From NCBI GenBank assembly GCA_017478225.1, contig JAFVDX010000025.1:1-58539 (forward strand): a stretch of DNA of 58,539 nucleotides, in the 5' to 3' direction. The stretch is from Paludibacteraceae bacterium (lineage in GTDB: Bacteria; Bacteroidota; Bacteroidia; Bacteroidales; Paludibacteraceae). The notes under the pieces were generated by a model. It was not told where the DNA came from. It worked only from the letters and a program-made list of their open reading frames with translations, and made no database searches. Below are positions 19,215-28,300 of this stretch, one piece after another (the stretch's first letter is position 1; each line of letters starts with the position of its first letter). A program made the translations under genes and the position numbers.

Positions 19215-20369
19215 TTATTTCCAACCCATTAAATTAGCAGTCATATATCTTTGAACAGTAACTTCAGTCTTGTCACCAAGTTGTACTTCGGTCTCTTCGC
19301 CACCTTCAGCAGCAGAGAGAACACCAGGGATAGTAGCCAAATCTACAGAAGGAGTAAATACGATTGAGAGGTCGTTACCAGTAGCAGTACCAAACAATTC
19401 AACTTTGTTCTTTAAGCCTGCAACTTTGATTGCATTACCTTCCCACCAACCATCTACATCAACAGTATTTTTAGCACTGAAAGTATCATAGATAACAGCC
19501 TTGCCAGCCGCAATGAAAGCAGCCTCATCTGAATAAGTATCTTTCATTTTCTTAGCGTCAACTTCTGCATAGAAATGTTCGAATTTAGCAACGAACGCCT
19601 TAGGAGCGATTTCGATTTCTACATTGTCAAGGTCCCAATTGTCATACAAGTTAACTTTCAACTCATATTTACCTTCGTCGTTAGTAGTTGTAGTGCTATA
19701 AACCAACTCACGGTCGTCGTCTGAACTTGTAATTTTGATTTCGATAGCAGCGCCTTTGAAACCTTGGTTTTCAGTTTTAGCCTTCTTAGCATCTTTGTCA
19801 AATACCTCAACATTACCGGTCAACTTACCACTGATGGTGAGTTCTACATTGCGGTCGTTGTTAAGGATGTCGTTAGGTGCGTTGAAGGTAGTCTCAGTAG
19901 CGTCATTTTTAACAAACTCTTGACCAGCCAATACATCGAATGCAGCGAGTTCTTGTGTTGGATAATAAGCAGTAATCTTATTGTCCGGAGCCAAGTAATA
20001 GTCAGCGCTGAATCCGTTAGCAATGATAGTAACAGCGATTTTCTTTTCACCTGCAGGAATAACTACTTCATAAGTACCATTACCTTTAGCAGATGCTTTG
20101 AATTGCTTGAAACTTACGCCTGCTTTTGCTCCGGTGTACTCAGCATAGTCAACTTGTGCAATTACCTCAACTGTTTCAGGTACAGGCAGATTTTCAGTAA
20201 CCTCTACTCCGTCAACCATTCTTGCGCCGGGGTTGTAGTAGAAAGTAGCAGAAATCTTAGCCTCGCCATTCAAGCCAAGAGCCTCTTCTGAAAGTTCTGA
20301 TTGATTTTTGTCGTTGCAACCAACCAGTGCCAATGCTGCAATAGCAGCAAAGAAAATTTTCTTCTTCAT
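19215..20369 (-). CDS. Surface-type lipoprotein of unknown function
   Basis: 384 residues. Signal peptide with lipobox ALVGC (Cys 18), followed by acidic and polar residues (NDKNQSE) as in Bacteroidota lipoproteins sent to the cell surface. Residues about 35-130 look like an Ig-like or fimbrillin-type fold (AKISATFYYNPGARMVDG). Residues about 190-260 resemble a carboxypeptidase-regulatory-like beta-sandwich (GAAIEIKITSSDDDRELVYS, then TNDEGKYELKVNLYDN). No enzyme motif was seen. The partner gene downstream encodes a beta-barrel. The region upstream holds four TTCGA direct repeats about 50-80 bp from the start codon. The pairing of lipoprotein and barrel suggests an outer membrane complex; this is inference. 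Confidence 0.8.
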   Translation of the reverse strand: MKKKIFFAAIAALALVGCNDKNQSELSEEALGLNGEAKISATFYYNPGARMVDGVEVTENLPVPETVEVIAQVDYAEYTGAKAGVSFKQFKASAKGNGTYEVVIPAGEKKIAVTIIANGFSADYYLAPDNKITAYYPTQELAAFDVLAGQEFVKNDATETTFNAPNDILNNDRNVELTISGKLTGNVEVFDKDAKKAKTENQGFKGAAIEIKITSSDDDRELVYSTTTTNDEGKYELKVNLYDNWDLDNVEIEIAPKAFVAKFEHFYAEVDAKKMKDTYSDEAAFIAAGKAVIYDTFSAKNTVDVDGWWEGNAIKVAGLKNKVELFGTATGNDLSIVFTPSVDLATIPGVLSAAEGGEETEVQLGDKTEVTVQRYMTANLMGWK

Positions 20370-20420
20370 AATTTGAAAAATTTTAGTTAATAATGTTAGT
20401 TTATTTTGTTGTTTATTTAC

Positions 20421-20450
20421 TTCGAATGTTCGATATATTCGACAGTTCGA
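20421..20450. repeat. Four TTCGA direct repeats upstream of a lipoprotein gene
   Basis: TTCGA begins at 20421, 20429, 20438 and 20446, spaced 8, 9 and 8 bp. The cluster is 52-81 bp upstream of the lipoprotein start on the minus strand. It could be a multi-site operator, but no regulator is known, so this is a candidate only. Confidence 0.4.
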
Positions 20451-20957
20451 TTAGCATTATGATTAATAAATTCAGTCTCTCAAATTTTCACACAAGTGGT
20501 TAAAAAATAAATAAGAAAACTATATTTTAACCCAAAATCACACGGCAGAGATACAACATTTTTCTTAAATGCAAAAAAACTTTGCAAAAAAAGAATATTT
20601 TTTTCACAAAAAAGCAGCAAAATCGTGGTTATATTTTGTGATGCACATATTTTATCTAATGACAGAGCTTCAAAAAATAGGACTATAATATATAAAATAA
20701 AGTTTATCACAACGGATAATCAACGAATTATTTTTATTTGGTAATCAGCAGATTTAGGTAATTAAACAAAATACTTTGTTTTAATGGTTGTCCACAGATT
20801 TAACTGATTGAATAGAAAACTTCGAATAATTAGAACAATCACAAATATAATTCGCTGATTTCTATTAAAGAAAACTTAAATAGATTATTTCTTCGAGTGA
20901 GATAAATGAGAAAACAGATAAGTTTTGATTAGTTTGCCGCACGAAAATACATTAAGA

Positions 20958-20989
20958 TTTGTGTAATTGGAAAAATAGCCGTAATTTTG
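20958..20989 (+). promoter_or_regulatory. Promoter of the polysaccharide export genes
   Basis: TTTG (20958-20961), 20 bases, TAATTTTG (20982-20989), leaving a leader of about 20 bases before ATG 21016. The whole element, spacer included, closely resembles the pssA promoter at 38938-38969. Confidence 0.85.
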
Positions 20990-21015
20990 CGTGCTAAAAT
21001 ATTAAATTAAGTAAC

Positions 21016-21810
21016 ATGCGCAGATTATATATATTTTTCTTTTTTATTGCAGCATTGTTTATGTCATGCACCTCACAAAAGAAATTAACATATCTAAGGG
21101 GTGTTGATTCGGCGGCGGCAGATAGTATCAATCAGAAATACATAGGATACAAAGAGCCTGTGATCAAATCAGGAGACCAATTGCTGATTTTTGTTTCGGC
21201 ACTTGACCCTGAGACCGCCACGCCTTATAATTTACCCACAGTGGCATATATGTCAGCCGGCACGAATCAATTATCTTCCACCAATTCGATACAGACATAT
21301 CAGGTTGACGAGCAAGGTAAGATTCTTTTTCCTGTGTTAGGCGAATTGCATGTTGCTGGTATGACCAAAGATGAGGTTCGCAAGATGCTTATGGAAAAGA
21401 TTTCAGAGACGATAAAAGAGCCTGTGGTTACCGTCAAGTTCTTGGGATATCAAGTGTCGGTAACAGGTGAGGTGGCAAAGCCGGGAAAATACAGCATGCC
21501 TTACGAGCGAGTAAATATATTTGAGGCTCTTGCGGCAGCAGGCGATATGACGCCTTACGGGAAACGAGACAATGTGCTTGTAACAAGAGAGCAGAACGGC
21601 AAGTTAGAGTTTGCGAGGCTTAACTTAAACAGTCCTGACATATTTGCTTCACCATATTTCTTCTTGCAACAAAACGATATAGTGTATGTGGAGCCAAATA
21701 ATGTAAGAGCAATTTCGTCACAAAACTTAAATTTATACTTATCTATGATTACCTCGCTTGCGTCAATGGCGACTGTAATTGTATCAGTAATAAGCATTTC
21801 AGGAAAATAA
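21016..21810 (+). CDS. Polysaccharide export outer membrane lipoprotein (Wza-like)
   Basis: 264 residues. Signal peptide with lipobox FMSC, giving a lipidated Cys near residue 18. It contains the poly_export domain (residues about 45-150, with IKSGDQLLIFVSALDPETA and VDEQGKILFPVLGELHVAGMT) followed by a SLBB domain (VSVTGEVAKPGKYSMP, VNIFEALAAAGDMTPYGKRDNVLV). A C-terminal helix (LNLYLSMITSLASMATVIVSVISI) could cross the outer membrane. Proteins of this family form the outer membrane exit channel for capsule or exopolysaccharide. It is 7 bp upstream of the Wzz-type partner. No glycosyltransferase, Wzx or Wzy genes follow, unlike a usual capsule locus. Confidence 0.92.
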   Translation: MRRLYIFFFFIAALFMSCTSQKKLTYLRGVDSAAADSINQKYIGYKEPVIKSGDQLLIFVSALDPETATPYNLPTVAYMSAGTNQLSSTNSIQTYQVDEQGKILFPVLGELHVAGMTKDEVRKMLMEKISETIKEPVVTVKFLGYQVSVTGEVAKPGKYSMPYERVNIFEALAAAGDMTPYGKRDNVLVTREQNGKLEFARLNLNSPDIFASPYFFLQQNDIVYVEPNNVRAISSQNLNLYLSMITSLASMATVIVSVISISGK

Positions 21811-21817
21811 CGATTCT

Positions 21818-23437
21818 ATGGAAAACCCAAATACTACAAATAGCAGTCAGAGCATAGACATCATAAGATTTATAAAACAATGCTTCAAGTATTGGTATTG
21901 GTTTGTGATTTCTGTAGGTATATGCGGCGCAATAGGTCTTGTATATCTTATAGTTACTCCCAAGCAATATAGTGTTTACTCCACTCTTTTGTTGCGTCAA
22001 GACGATGCCAAAAGCGGTCTGATGAATGCCATAGGCGGCGATGCTGGCGGTTTGCTCTCGATGATGGGAATGAACACAGGCAGCAAGAGTATTGACGACG
22101 AAATGGAGATACTGAGTTCCAGAACATTTATGAACAATGCCATCACCGACCTTGGATTGCAGAACGAATATAGGAAGGTAAAACGGATGCGATGGCTTGG
22201 GCAATACCCTGAACACGATTTGAGTATCACCTACCCTGAGATGTTTATTGATACTATTCAGTTCAATGCGAGAGTAGAGGTAAAAAAGAAGAAAGACTAT
22301 TATTTGGTTGATGTCAAATATCTCAAAGATCACAGCAAGCATAAGGTTGCTTCACTCAACGAACCTATTGAGACTGCTATAGGTCAGATAAAAATAACAG
22401 AGAACACTCCATTAGAGGTTGGCGATAAGATAAGGATACTCACTATGTCAAGAGACATGGCAGTGGAGCATTTCCGCAAGACGATGTCTATCAAACGCAC
22501 GCAAAAGAACGCGAGTTCCATAACTATCAGTTGCGAGACCGACATGCCCCAAAGGGCGATTGATCTTATAGGGCGGATAACCTACTTGTATAATCAAGAT
22601 GCTGTATATGACAAAAACAAGAAGGCACTTACTCAACTGCAATTTTCCGAAGAGCGTTTGCAGATGGTGGCTCACGAATTAGATTCGATAGAGCATCGAG
22701 TGGAGGATTTCAAACTCGACAACAAGATGTCGGGAATGTCAGCCGAAGCAGAGATATATCTTGAGGCTGCAGCCACTTATCAGAAACAACTTGTGGAGAT
22801 AGAAACCCAACTGAATTTGGTGGATTATATCAAGCGTTTTGTGAGCGACAAGCAAAATGAGAACAGCACTATACCTGCCAATTTGGGAGTGAGCGACCCC
22901 TCGCTTGTGAGTGTCATCAGTCAGTACAACGAACTATTGCTACGCCGCATGCAAATGCAACGCACAGCAACTGACAAGAACCCTATAGTAGAGCAATTGG
23001 ACGAGCAAATATCAGCCATGAGGAGCAACATAGTAATGAGCATCAACAGCGTAAGAGACGGATTGGAAATAATGAAGAAAGATGCTATTGCTCAAGAGTC
23101 TAAATTCAGCGGCAAACTTGAGAATATGCCTGTGCAGGAGCGTCAATACATACAGATAAAGCGTATGCAAACACTCAAACAACAGGTTTTCCTACTTTTG
23201 TATCAGAAGCGAGAAGAGAGTGCGCTTACACTGGCTTCGGTTATGACGCCTGTTAAGGTGTTAGACGAGCCACGCAAACTGCCACTACCGCTCGGACCAA
23301 GGAAAATGGTTGTAGCACTGATATCACTGATAATCGGAGTTGCTATACCTTTCGGAATTATCTTGATACTAGAAATGTATCAGCCGCAATTGGCTACATT
23401 AATAAAGAAAGAGGAATTGGCAGAAAAGCAGGAGTAG
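21818..23437 (+). CDS. Wzz-type polysaccharide chain length/co-polymerase protein
   Basis: 539 residues. Two membrane helices bracket a large periplasmic coiled-coil region: helix 1 at about residues 30-50 (YWYWFVISVGICGAIGLVYL) and helix 2 near the end (MVVALISLIIGVAIPFGIIL), preceded by the proline-rich PLPLGPRK segment typical of this family. The N-terminal Wzz domain covers about 15-120 and a GNVR-like segment lies just before helix 2 (ENMPVQERQYIQIKRMQ). There is no C-terminal tyrosine kinase domain and no Walker motif, so a separate kinase would be needed for phospho-control. It should work with the Wza-like lipoprotein encoded just upstream in exporting a surface polysaccharide. Confidence 0.9.
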   Translation: MENPNTTNSSQSIDIIRFIKQCFKYWYWFVISVGICGAIGLVYLIVTPKQYSVYSTLLLRQDDAKSGLMNAIGGDAGGLLSMMGMNTGSKSIDDEMEILSSRTFMNNAITDLGLQNEYRKVKRMRWLGQYPEHDLSITYPEMFIDTIQFNARVEVKKKKDYYLVDVKYLKDHSKHKVASLNEPIETAIGQIKITENTPLEVGDKIRILTMSRDMAVEHFRKTMSIKRTQKNASSITISCETDMPQRAIDLIGRITYLYNQDAVYDKNKKALTQLQFSEERLQMVAHELDSIEHRVEDFKLDNKMSGMSAEAEIYLEAAATYQKQLVEIETQLNLVDYIKRFVSDKQNENSTIPANLGVSDPSLVSVISQYNELLLRRMQMQRTATDKNPIVEQLDEQISAMRSNIVMSINSVRDGLEIMKKDAIAQESKFSGKLENMPVQERQYIQIKRMQTLKQQVFLLLYQKREESALTLASVMTPVKVLDEPRKLPLPLGPRKMVVALISLIIGVAIPFGIILILEMYQPQLATLIKKEELAEKQE

Positions 23438-23464
23438 TAAGCAAAAATCACGCTCTATTTGCAG

Positions 23465-23503
23465 AAAAAACAAGCAGGTTGGCACTTATATGACAATCTG
23501 CTT
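23465..23503 (-). terminator. Terminator of the ttcA-like gene
   Basis: A 10-bp stem with one G-T pair (23472-23481 with 23494-23503), loop of 12. On the minus strand it is followed by TTGTTTTTTC, a good U-run directly after the stop codon. It lies between convergent genes and may also slow plus-strand transcription. Confidence 0.7.
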
Positions 23504-24283
23504 TCATTTATCTATTAACACCGGCAAATAATCAGTCTTGATGTTTTGCATTGCTTTCCAGACACTATCTCTTATGTTGGGATTGAGTTGTTCTAACTGA
23601 GCAATCAGTTGTTTTATATCTGCTCTGCTGCTTTCTTTTTCAAAGGGGCATAACTTAGGCACTTTTCTATATTCACATAATTGAGCGTATCTCTGTAATT
23701 TAGCCTCATCTATCAAGCAAAGTGGCCTAATTACCTGCATATCAAATTTATTCATCTGCAAGAGAGGCGGCATGGTGCTAAACGAGCCTTGGTAAATAAG
23801 GTTCATTAGCAGAGTCTGAACTATATCATCGCGATTATGACCTAAAGCAATTTTGTTTGCGCCCTCATCGGCCGCCATATCAAACAAGGCTTTTCTCCGA
23901 TACCAAGAGCATAAAAAGCAGTGTGTCTTCTGCTTGTGCAATGATGTAGAATCCGCAGTTGTTGTTTCGTCATAATGGGTAGTTATATGCTCAAAATCCA
24001 CCCCATGCTCACGGCAAAAAGCATTTAGATAGTCCACATCAGACTTGTAGCCAATGTTTTCTACACTTACATGAACAGCCTTTATACGAAAGCGAGGAAC
24101 ATATATTTTTTGTTGCATTCCTAAAAGTTCGACCAACGCCAAACTATCTTTCCCTCCACTAAGGCCAACGAGTATGAAATCGCCGTCTCTAATCAGACCA
24201 TAATCCACGCATGCCTGACGGAATTGCCGAACCAGGTATTTACTGAGTTTTTGCTGCTCTATTTGCTCTTTTGTCTTTTCCAT
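23504..24283 (-). CDS. ttcA: TtcA-family tRNA 2-thiocytidine synthase (PP-loop ATPase)
   Basis: 259 residues. The PP-loop SGGKDS (residues about 44-49) marks an ATP-pyrophosphatase of the tRNA-modifying type. The CxxC pair (CFLC), the later Cys (KLCPFE) and GHNRDDIVQTLLMN match the TtcA/TtuA group, in which three Cys hold an iron-sulfur cluster and the enzyme thiolates cytidine 32 of tRNAs. TilS is excluded by the cysteines and the short length. It is transcribed towards the polysaccharide genes and sits 170 bp from a tRNA cluster on the other strand. A -7-like box TAACTTTG lies at 24311-24304, but I see no good -33 box. Exact target position and sulfur donor are inferred from the family. Confidence 0.8.
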   Translation of the reverse strand: MEKTKEQIEQQKLSKYLVRQFRQACVDYGLIRDGDFILVGLSGGKDSLALVELLGMQQKIYVPRFRIKAVHVSVENIGYKSDVDYLNAFCREHGVDFEHITTHYDETTTADSTSLHKQKTHCFLCSWYRRKALFDMAADEGANKIALGHNRDDIVQTLLMNLIYQGSFSTMPPLLQMNKFDMQVIRPLCLIDEAKLQRYAQLCEYRKVPKLCPFEKESSRADIKQLIAQLEQLNPNIRDSVWKAMQNIKTDYLPVLIDK

Positions 24284-24371
24284 ATATTGTTTTTTGCAGG
24301 TGGCAAAGTTACTGATTTTCTTTTAATAAATCATTATAGTATTATTTTTTTACATTTTTTTGCGTAAAAGA

Positions 24372-24403
24372 TTTGCACATATAAAATATTTGCCGTAATT
24401 TTG
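24372..24403 (+). promoter_or_regulatory. Promoter of the tRNA cluster
   Basis: TTTG at 24372-24375, 20 bases, TAATTTTG at 24396-24403. Transcription should start near 24410, about 45 bases before tRNA-Gly. Confidence 0.85.
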
Positions 24404-24455
24404 CACCCGCTTTTGGGAATTAAGTTTTCTGAAGAGTTGCGTTCTAAGGCATAAT

Positions 24456-24528
<73 letters not shown>

Positions 24529-24541
24529 CTAAAATTAGACG

Positions 24542-24561
24542 AGCAGAACACAAGTTCTGCT
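24542..24561 (+). terminator. Hairpin after tRNA-Gly
   Basis: AGCAGAAC (24542-24549), loop ACAA, GTTCTGCT (24554-24561), followed shortly by TTTTT. It may terminate part of the transcription or act in processing between tRNA-Gly and the two tRNA-Leu genes. Confidence 0.5.
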
Positions 24562-24652
24562 TAGTTTTTCTAAGAGTGGTCTTTATAATTTTAACAAATG
24601 CAGCATTGATATAAACTAAAAAAGTGCATACGATAATGCTAAATTTGTAAAG

Positions 24653-24736
24653 GCGCAGGTGGTGAAATTGGTATACACGCTACTTTGAGGGGGTAGTGGC
24701 CGCAAGGTCGTGTGAGTTCGAGTCTCATCCTGCGCA
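24653..24736 (+). tRNA. tRNA-Leu (anticodon GAG)
   Basis: 84 nt with a long variable arm as expected for leucine. Acceptor GCGCAGG/CCTGCGC with discriminator A. The anticodon stem CTACT/GGTAG encloses loop TTGAGGG, anticodon GAG, which reads CUC/CUU codons. Confidence 0.95.
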
Positions 24737-24751
24737 CTTTTTTTTGATATT

Positions 24752-24833
24752 GCCCAGGTGGCGGAATTGGTAGACGCGTACGTTTCAGGTGCGTATGTCG
24801 AGAGGCGTGCAGGTTCGAGTCCTGTTCTGGGCA
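24752..24833 (+). tRNA. tRNA-Leu (anticodon CAG)
   Basis: 82 nt with a long variable arm. Acceptor GCCCAGG/TCTGGGC with discriminator A. Anticodon stem TACGT/GCGTA encloses loop TTCAGGT, anticodon CAG (codon CUG). Only 15 bp separate it from the preceding tRNA-Leu. Confidence 0.95.
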
Positions 24834-24840
24834 CAGAAAC

Positions 24841-24875
24841 AAAACGGAGATAATTCATCAAGTTATCTCCGTTTT
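24841..24875 (+). terminator. Terminator of the tRNA cluster
   Basis: Perfect 13-bp stem: AAAACGGAGATAA (24841-24853), 9-base loop, TTATCTCCGTTTT (24863-24875), continuing into T residues. Confidence 0.92.
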
Positions 24876-24896
24876 TCGTTTCTAAAAAAATATGTT

Positions 24897-24927
24897 TTTA
24901 TAGTTTAAGAAATAATATCTACCTTTG
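24897..24927 (+). promoter_or_regulatory. Promoter of the SUI1/YciH gene
   Basis: TACCTTTG at 24920-24927 with a weaker -33 box (TTTA, 24897-24900) at 19-base spacing. It lies over the in-frame ATG at 24925, which therefore cannot be the start. Confidence 0.65.
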
Positions 24928-24945
24928 CACCATAAACTTAATTAT

Positions 24946-25299
24946 ATGAATATGGATTGGAAAGACCAACTGAGTGTTATGTTTGCTCAAGTGGAAAAGA
25001 CTGAAGACAAAGAGCAACAAGAGGAAGAAATTACCACAACGACAGAGCCTAAGAAGTCAGAGGTTAAGAAGCCTATAATAAGAATAGAGTTAGACAAGCG
25101 TCGCGGTAAGGAAGCGACTATATTAAGCGCTCAGGGCGGAGGGGAAATTCCTAATAGTCAAGAATTGGCTAAAACACTGAAAAAGCACCTTGCTATAGGC
25201 GGCTCCGAACGCAATGGGGAAATACTGCTACAAGGTGATGTAAGGAAACGATGCGCAAACATACTACAACAACAAGGCTATAAAACAAAAGTAATATAA
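24946..25299 (+). CDS. SUI1/YciH-family translation factor
   Basis: 117 residues from ATG 24946; a second ATG two codons on (24952) is equally possible. The first 50 residues are charged and low in complexity (QEEEITTTTEPKKSE). The C-terminal domain from about residue 45 is a SUI1/eIF1 fold: IRIELDKRRGKEATILSAQGG, LAKTLKKHLAIGGSERNGEI, LLQGDVRKRCANILQQQGYK. Bacterial YciH proteins of this family affect start-site selection in vitro, but their physiological role is unsettled. The gene is followed 77 bp later by an AddA-like gene, with a 9-bp-period array filling the gap. Confidence 0.92.
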   Translation: MNMDWKDQLSVMFAQVEKTEDKEQQEEEITTTTEPKKSEVKKPIIRIELDKRRGKEATILSAQGGGEIPNSQELAKTLKKHLAIGGSERNGEILLQGDVRKRCANILQQQGYKTKVI

Positions 25300-25300
25300 T

Positions 25301-25368
25301 TCTATCATCTCTAAGTTTTCTAAAGCATCTAAAAACTTCTAAATTCTCTAAGTTATCTAAAGCATCTA
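25301..25368 (-). repeat. Array of TAGA at 9-bp period (8 units)
   Basis: On the plus strand TCTA begins at 25301, 25310, 25319, 25328, 25338, 25347, 25356 and 25365: spacings 9, 9, 9, 10, 9, 9, 9. Read on the minus strand it is the same TTAGA-type unit as at 18205-18245 and 44712-44742. It fills almost the whole gap between the yciH-like gene and the AddA-like gene. Confidence 0.85.
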
Positions 25369-25376
25369 CAATTACT

Positions 25377-28300
25377 ATGCTCGCTATCTATCGTTCATCG
25401 GCAGGCTCAGGCAAGACTTTCACTCTTGTGAGGAATTACATTGATTATTTGTTTTCTGCCAAAGGAAACAATAAGCATCGGAAATTGCTTGCTGTTACTT
25501 TTACTAAGAAAGCCACAGCCGAGATGAAAGATAGAATAATCAAAGAATTATCTCTATTGGCTAATAATCAAGGTTCTGCCCACGCTGATTTTTTACGGCA
25601 AAAGCACTCGCTTAGCGAAAGCCAACTGCAGATTAAAGCACAGGCCATTCTTTTTGACATACTTCAAGACTACTCGATGTTTGCTGTAACGACCATCGAT
25701 AGTTTTTTCCAACAGATAGTGCGCAGTTTTGCTCACGAATTGAGTCTGCAAGGGTCGTATAATATTGAGTTGGACGAGAAGCAAATCCGTCATGCGGCCG
25801 TTGATGATTTTTTCTTTAATCTGCCCAAAGACTCCACTTCGCCCGTCATTCAGCAACTCATGAGTATCATTGAGGACAATCTGGACGAAGGGGAACATTG
25901 GAATCCGACACAGGTAGTGTATGAACTTACAGCACAACTCTTTAAGGAAACCTTTTTGCTACACAAAGACTCCATTGACCAACTACTCAGTAAGGCAGAT
26001 TCTCTTAACCAATATCGCAAAGAACTAAGGCAATGGCGTAAAGATTTTTTTGAACGATTCTTTGCATTGGTAAAACAAAAAGAGAAAATAGTGCCACCGG
26101 AATACGAGGATGAATTCTCGCAAAAAAGCAAACGGTTTTCCGTATTTAGGTGGACTAAAGCAGATATAATGAAATTCTTAAAAGCGCCTAAAGAACTTAA
26201 TTATTTAAGAGAATTATTTGAAAATACAGAATCGATGGGCAAAACCGATTTTGCCCGCCAACAGGCTATAAAATTGCAGCCTGTGGCTCATGATTTATAT
26301 AGATTACTCTTTTCCGACGAGGCAAAAAAAGTGCTTAATGCAGACATAATACTGACCTACCTACCCTATTTGGAAATCATACATGAGGTGGAGATATGTA
26401 TTAGGCGTTCAAACAAAGAACTCAATCGCTTGCCTATCAGTCAAACTAATTTACTTCTTCATCGTGTTATAGCAGAGCAAAGTGATACTCCGTTTATCTA
26501 CGACAAGATAGGTACCAGGATACAACACTATCTTATCGACGAGTTTCAAGACACGAGCGACATGCAGTGGAGCAACTTCCACCCGTTGGTAAGCGAAACC
26601 AATGCACAAGGCAATGAAAATCTTGTGGTAGGCGACAGCAAGCAAAGTATATACCGCTGGCGAAATTCAGATTATGCACTATTGGAATACCAACTGAAAA
26701 AAGATTTTATAAATCAAGCGAAAGAAAATATCTTACCCAACAACTACAGAAGCGACAGAACTATTGTTGAACAGAACAACAAGATATTTGGTTTACTAAC
26801 CGATGCCATGCAGCAGGAATACGACATGAGATTGGACATTAAAGATTCTGCTAATGGCATAAAACGAGTATATAATTCTTATCTACAAGAGCCGACAAAA
26901 GCAGAAAGCGGGTATGTGAGAATAGAATTTCTGCCATTTTCTACCGCTGCACAACGCCGACTTGAGGCTATGAATCGCCTACCTGATATACTACACGACC
27001 TGCAACAGAGGGGGTACAACATGTCGGATGTGGTATTTTTGGTAAGAAACAACTCAGAAGGGGGCAAACTTGCTAATTACCTTATGAGTCAAGGGTTTGA
27101 AGTGATGTCTAACGACAGCATGCTTGTAGATTCAGCGGAAGAAGTTAAGTTCATCATTTTGCTTTTGAAATGGCAGATACACCCTAAAGACCAACTAATT
27201 CAAACTGAGTTGCAATATCATTATGATTTAATCAAAGGCAAAGATGCACATCAAGCATTGATGCATAGTATCAACACTACAGACAACACTCTATGGCAAG
27301 AAGCAATACAATACTCACACTTACCACTGCTTAATCAGGTGGAAAAACTGATTCGGCACTTTAACCTAAGAGTCAATGAAGGTTCGCAACTATACCTACA
27401 AGCCTTTGAAGATGTAATATATAACTATAGCAACAAATATAGCAACGACTTATATAGTTTTCTTGACTGGTGGGACCAAACGGGTAGTCAGACAAAAATA
27501 TCTATGCCTACTAATTCCCAAAGTGTTCAAGTAATGACCATACACAAAAGCAAAGGGTTGGAATTTGATGTGGTTATAGTGCCATTCTGCGATTGGGAGA
27601 CCTCGGATGCTCAAACTCAAAAGAAGAAAAACATATTATGGGTTGAGCCAAAGGATGATTTATTCTCAATGAACGGGCAAATACCCTTACTGCCGGTTGT
27701 ATATAGTTCTAACCTTAAGAATACCATATTTGCTTCTGACTATAAGCGTGAATTACAAGACTTATATATAGATAACTTGAATCTGACTTATGTTGCTTTC
27801 ACTCGTGCCAAGCATGAGTTATATGTATTTGGCCCCACAAGCGATTATACCACCGCCAAAGGGAATACAGCAAACGACAGAAACAACATAGGGGGAATGC
27901 TCCACTCGCTTTTGAAACAAGAACTGACAGAAAACATATACCAATCAGGCAACAAAAGAATCAAAGAGAGCGAGCAACCACAAACGCCTCATATTCTTGT
28001 TTATGACGATCAAACAGGACATCAACTACAACTATTACTCCACAGCAATGCACAAGACTTTTTCCTTGCAGAACGTCCCAAAGAGTTGAATAGTAGTGCA
28101 AATTTAGGAATAATAATGCACCAACTGCTTTGCCAAATCAAACATAAAGACGATGAATCAACAGCAATAAGCCGTTTGCTGCAAGAAGGAGTGATTAACG
28201 CAGAGCAAATGGGCATAATAAAAACAGAAATGCGCCGTTTTTGGCAGTTGATAGATGGCAAAGATTGGTTTGATGAACATTACGAAATTCTCAACGAGCA

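Larger units (their letters stand above)
20370..21015. other. 646-bp AT-rich intergenic region
   Basis: Separates divergent transcription units (lipoprotein/barrel on minus, polysaccharide export on plus). It holds the TTCGA repeats (20421-20450) and the plus-strand promoter at 20958-20989. The rest is A/T-rich with homopolymer runs. I found no coding frame, no convincing minus-strand TAnnTTTG box and no clear hairpin. Confidence 0.7.

Noticed and set aside
24616..24861. Minus-strand frames across the tRNA-Leu genes
   Set aside because: These are antisense readings of tRNA genes, a well-known source of false small proteins.
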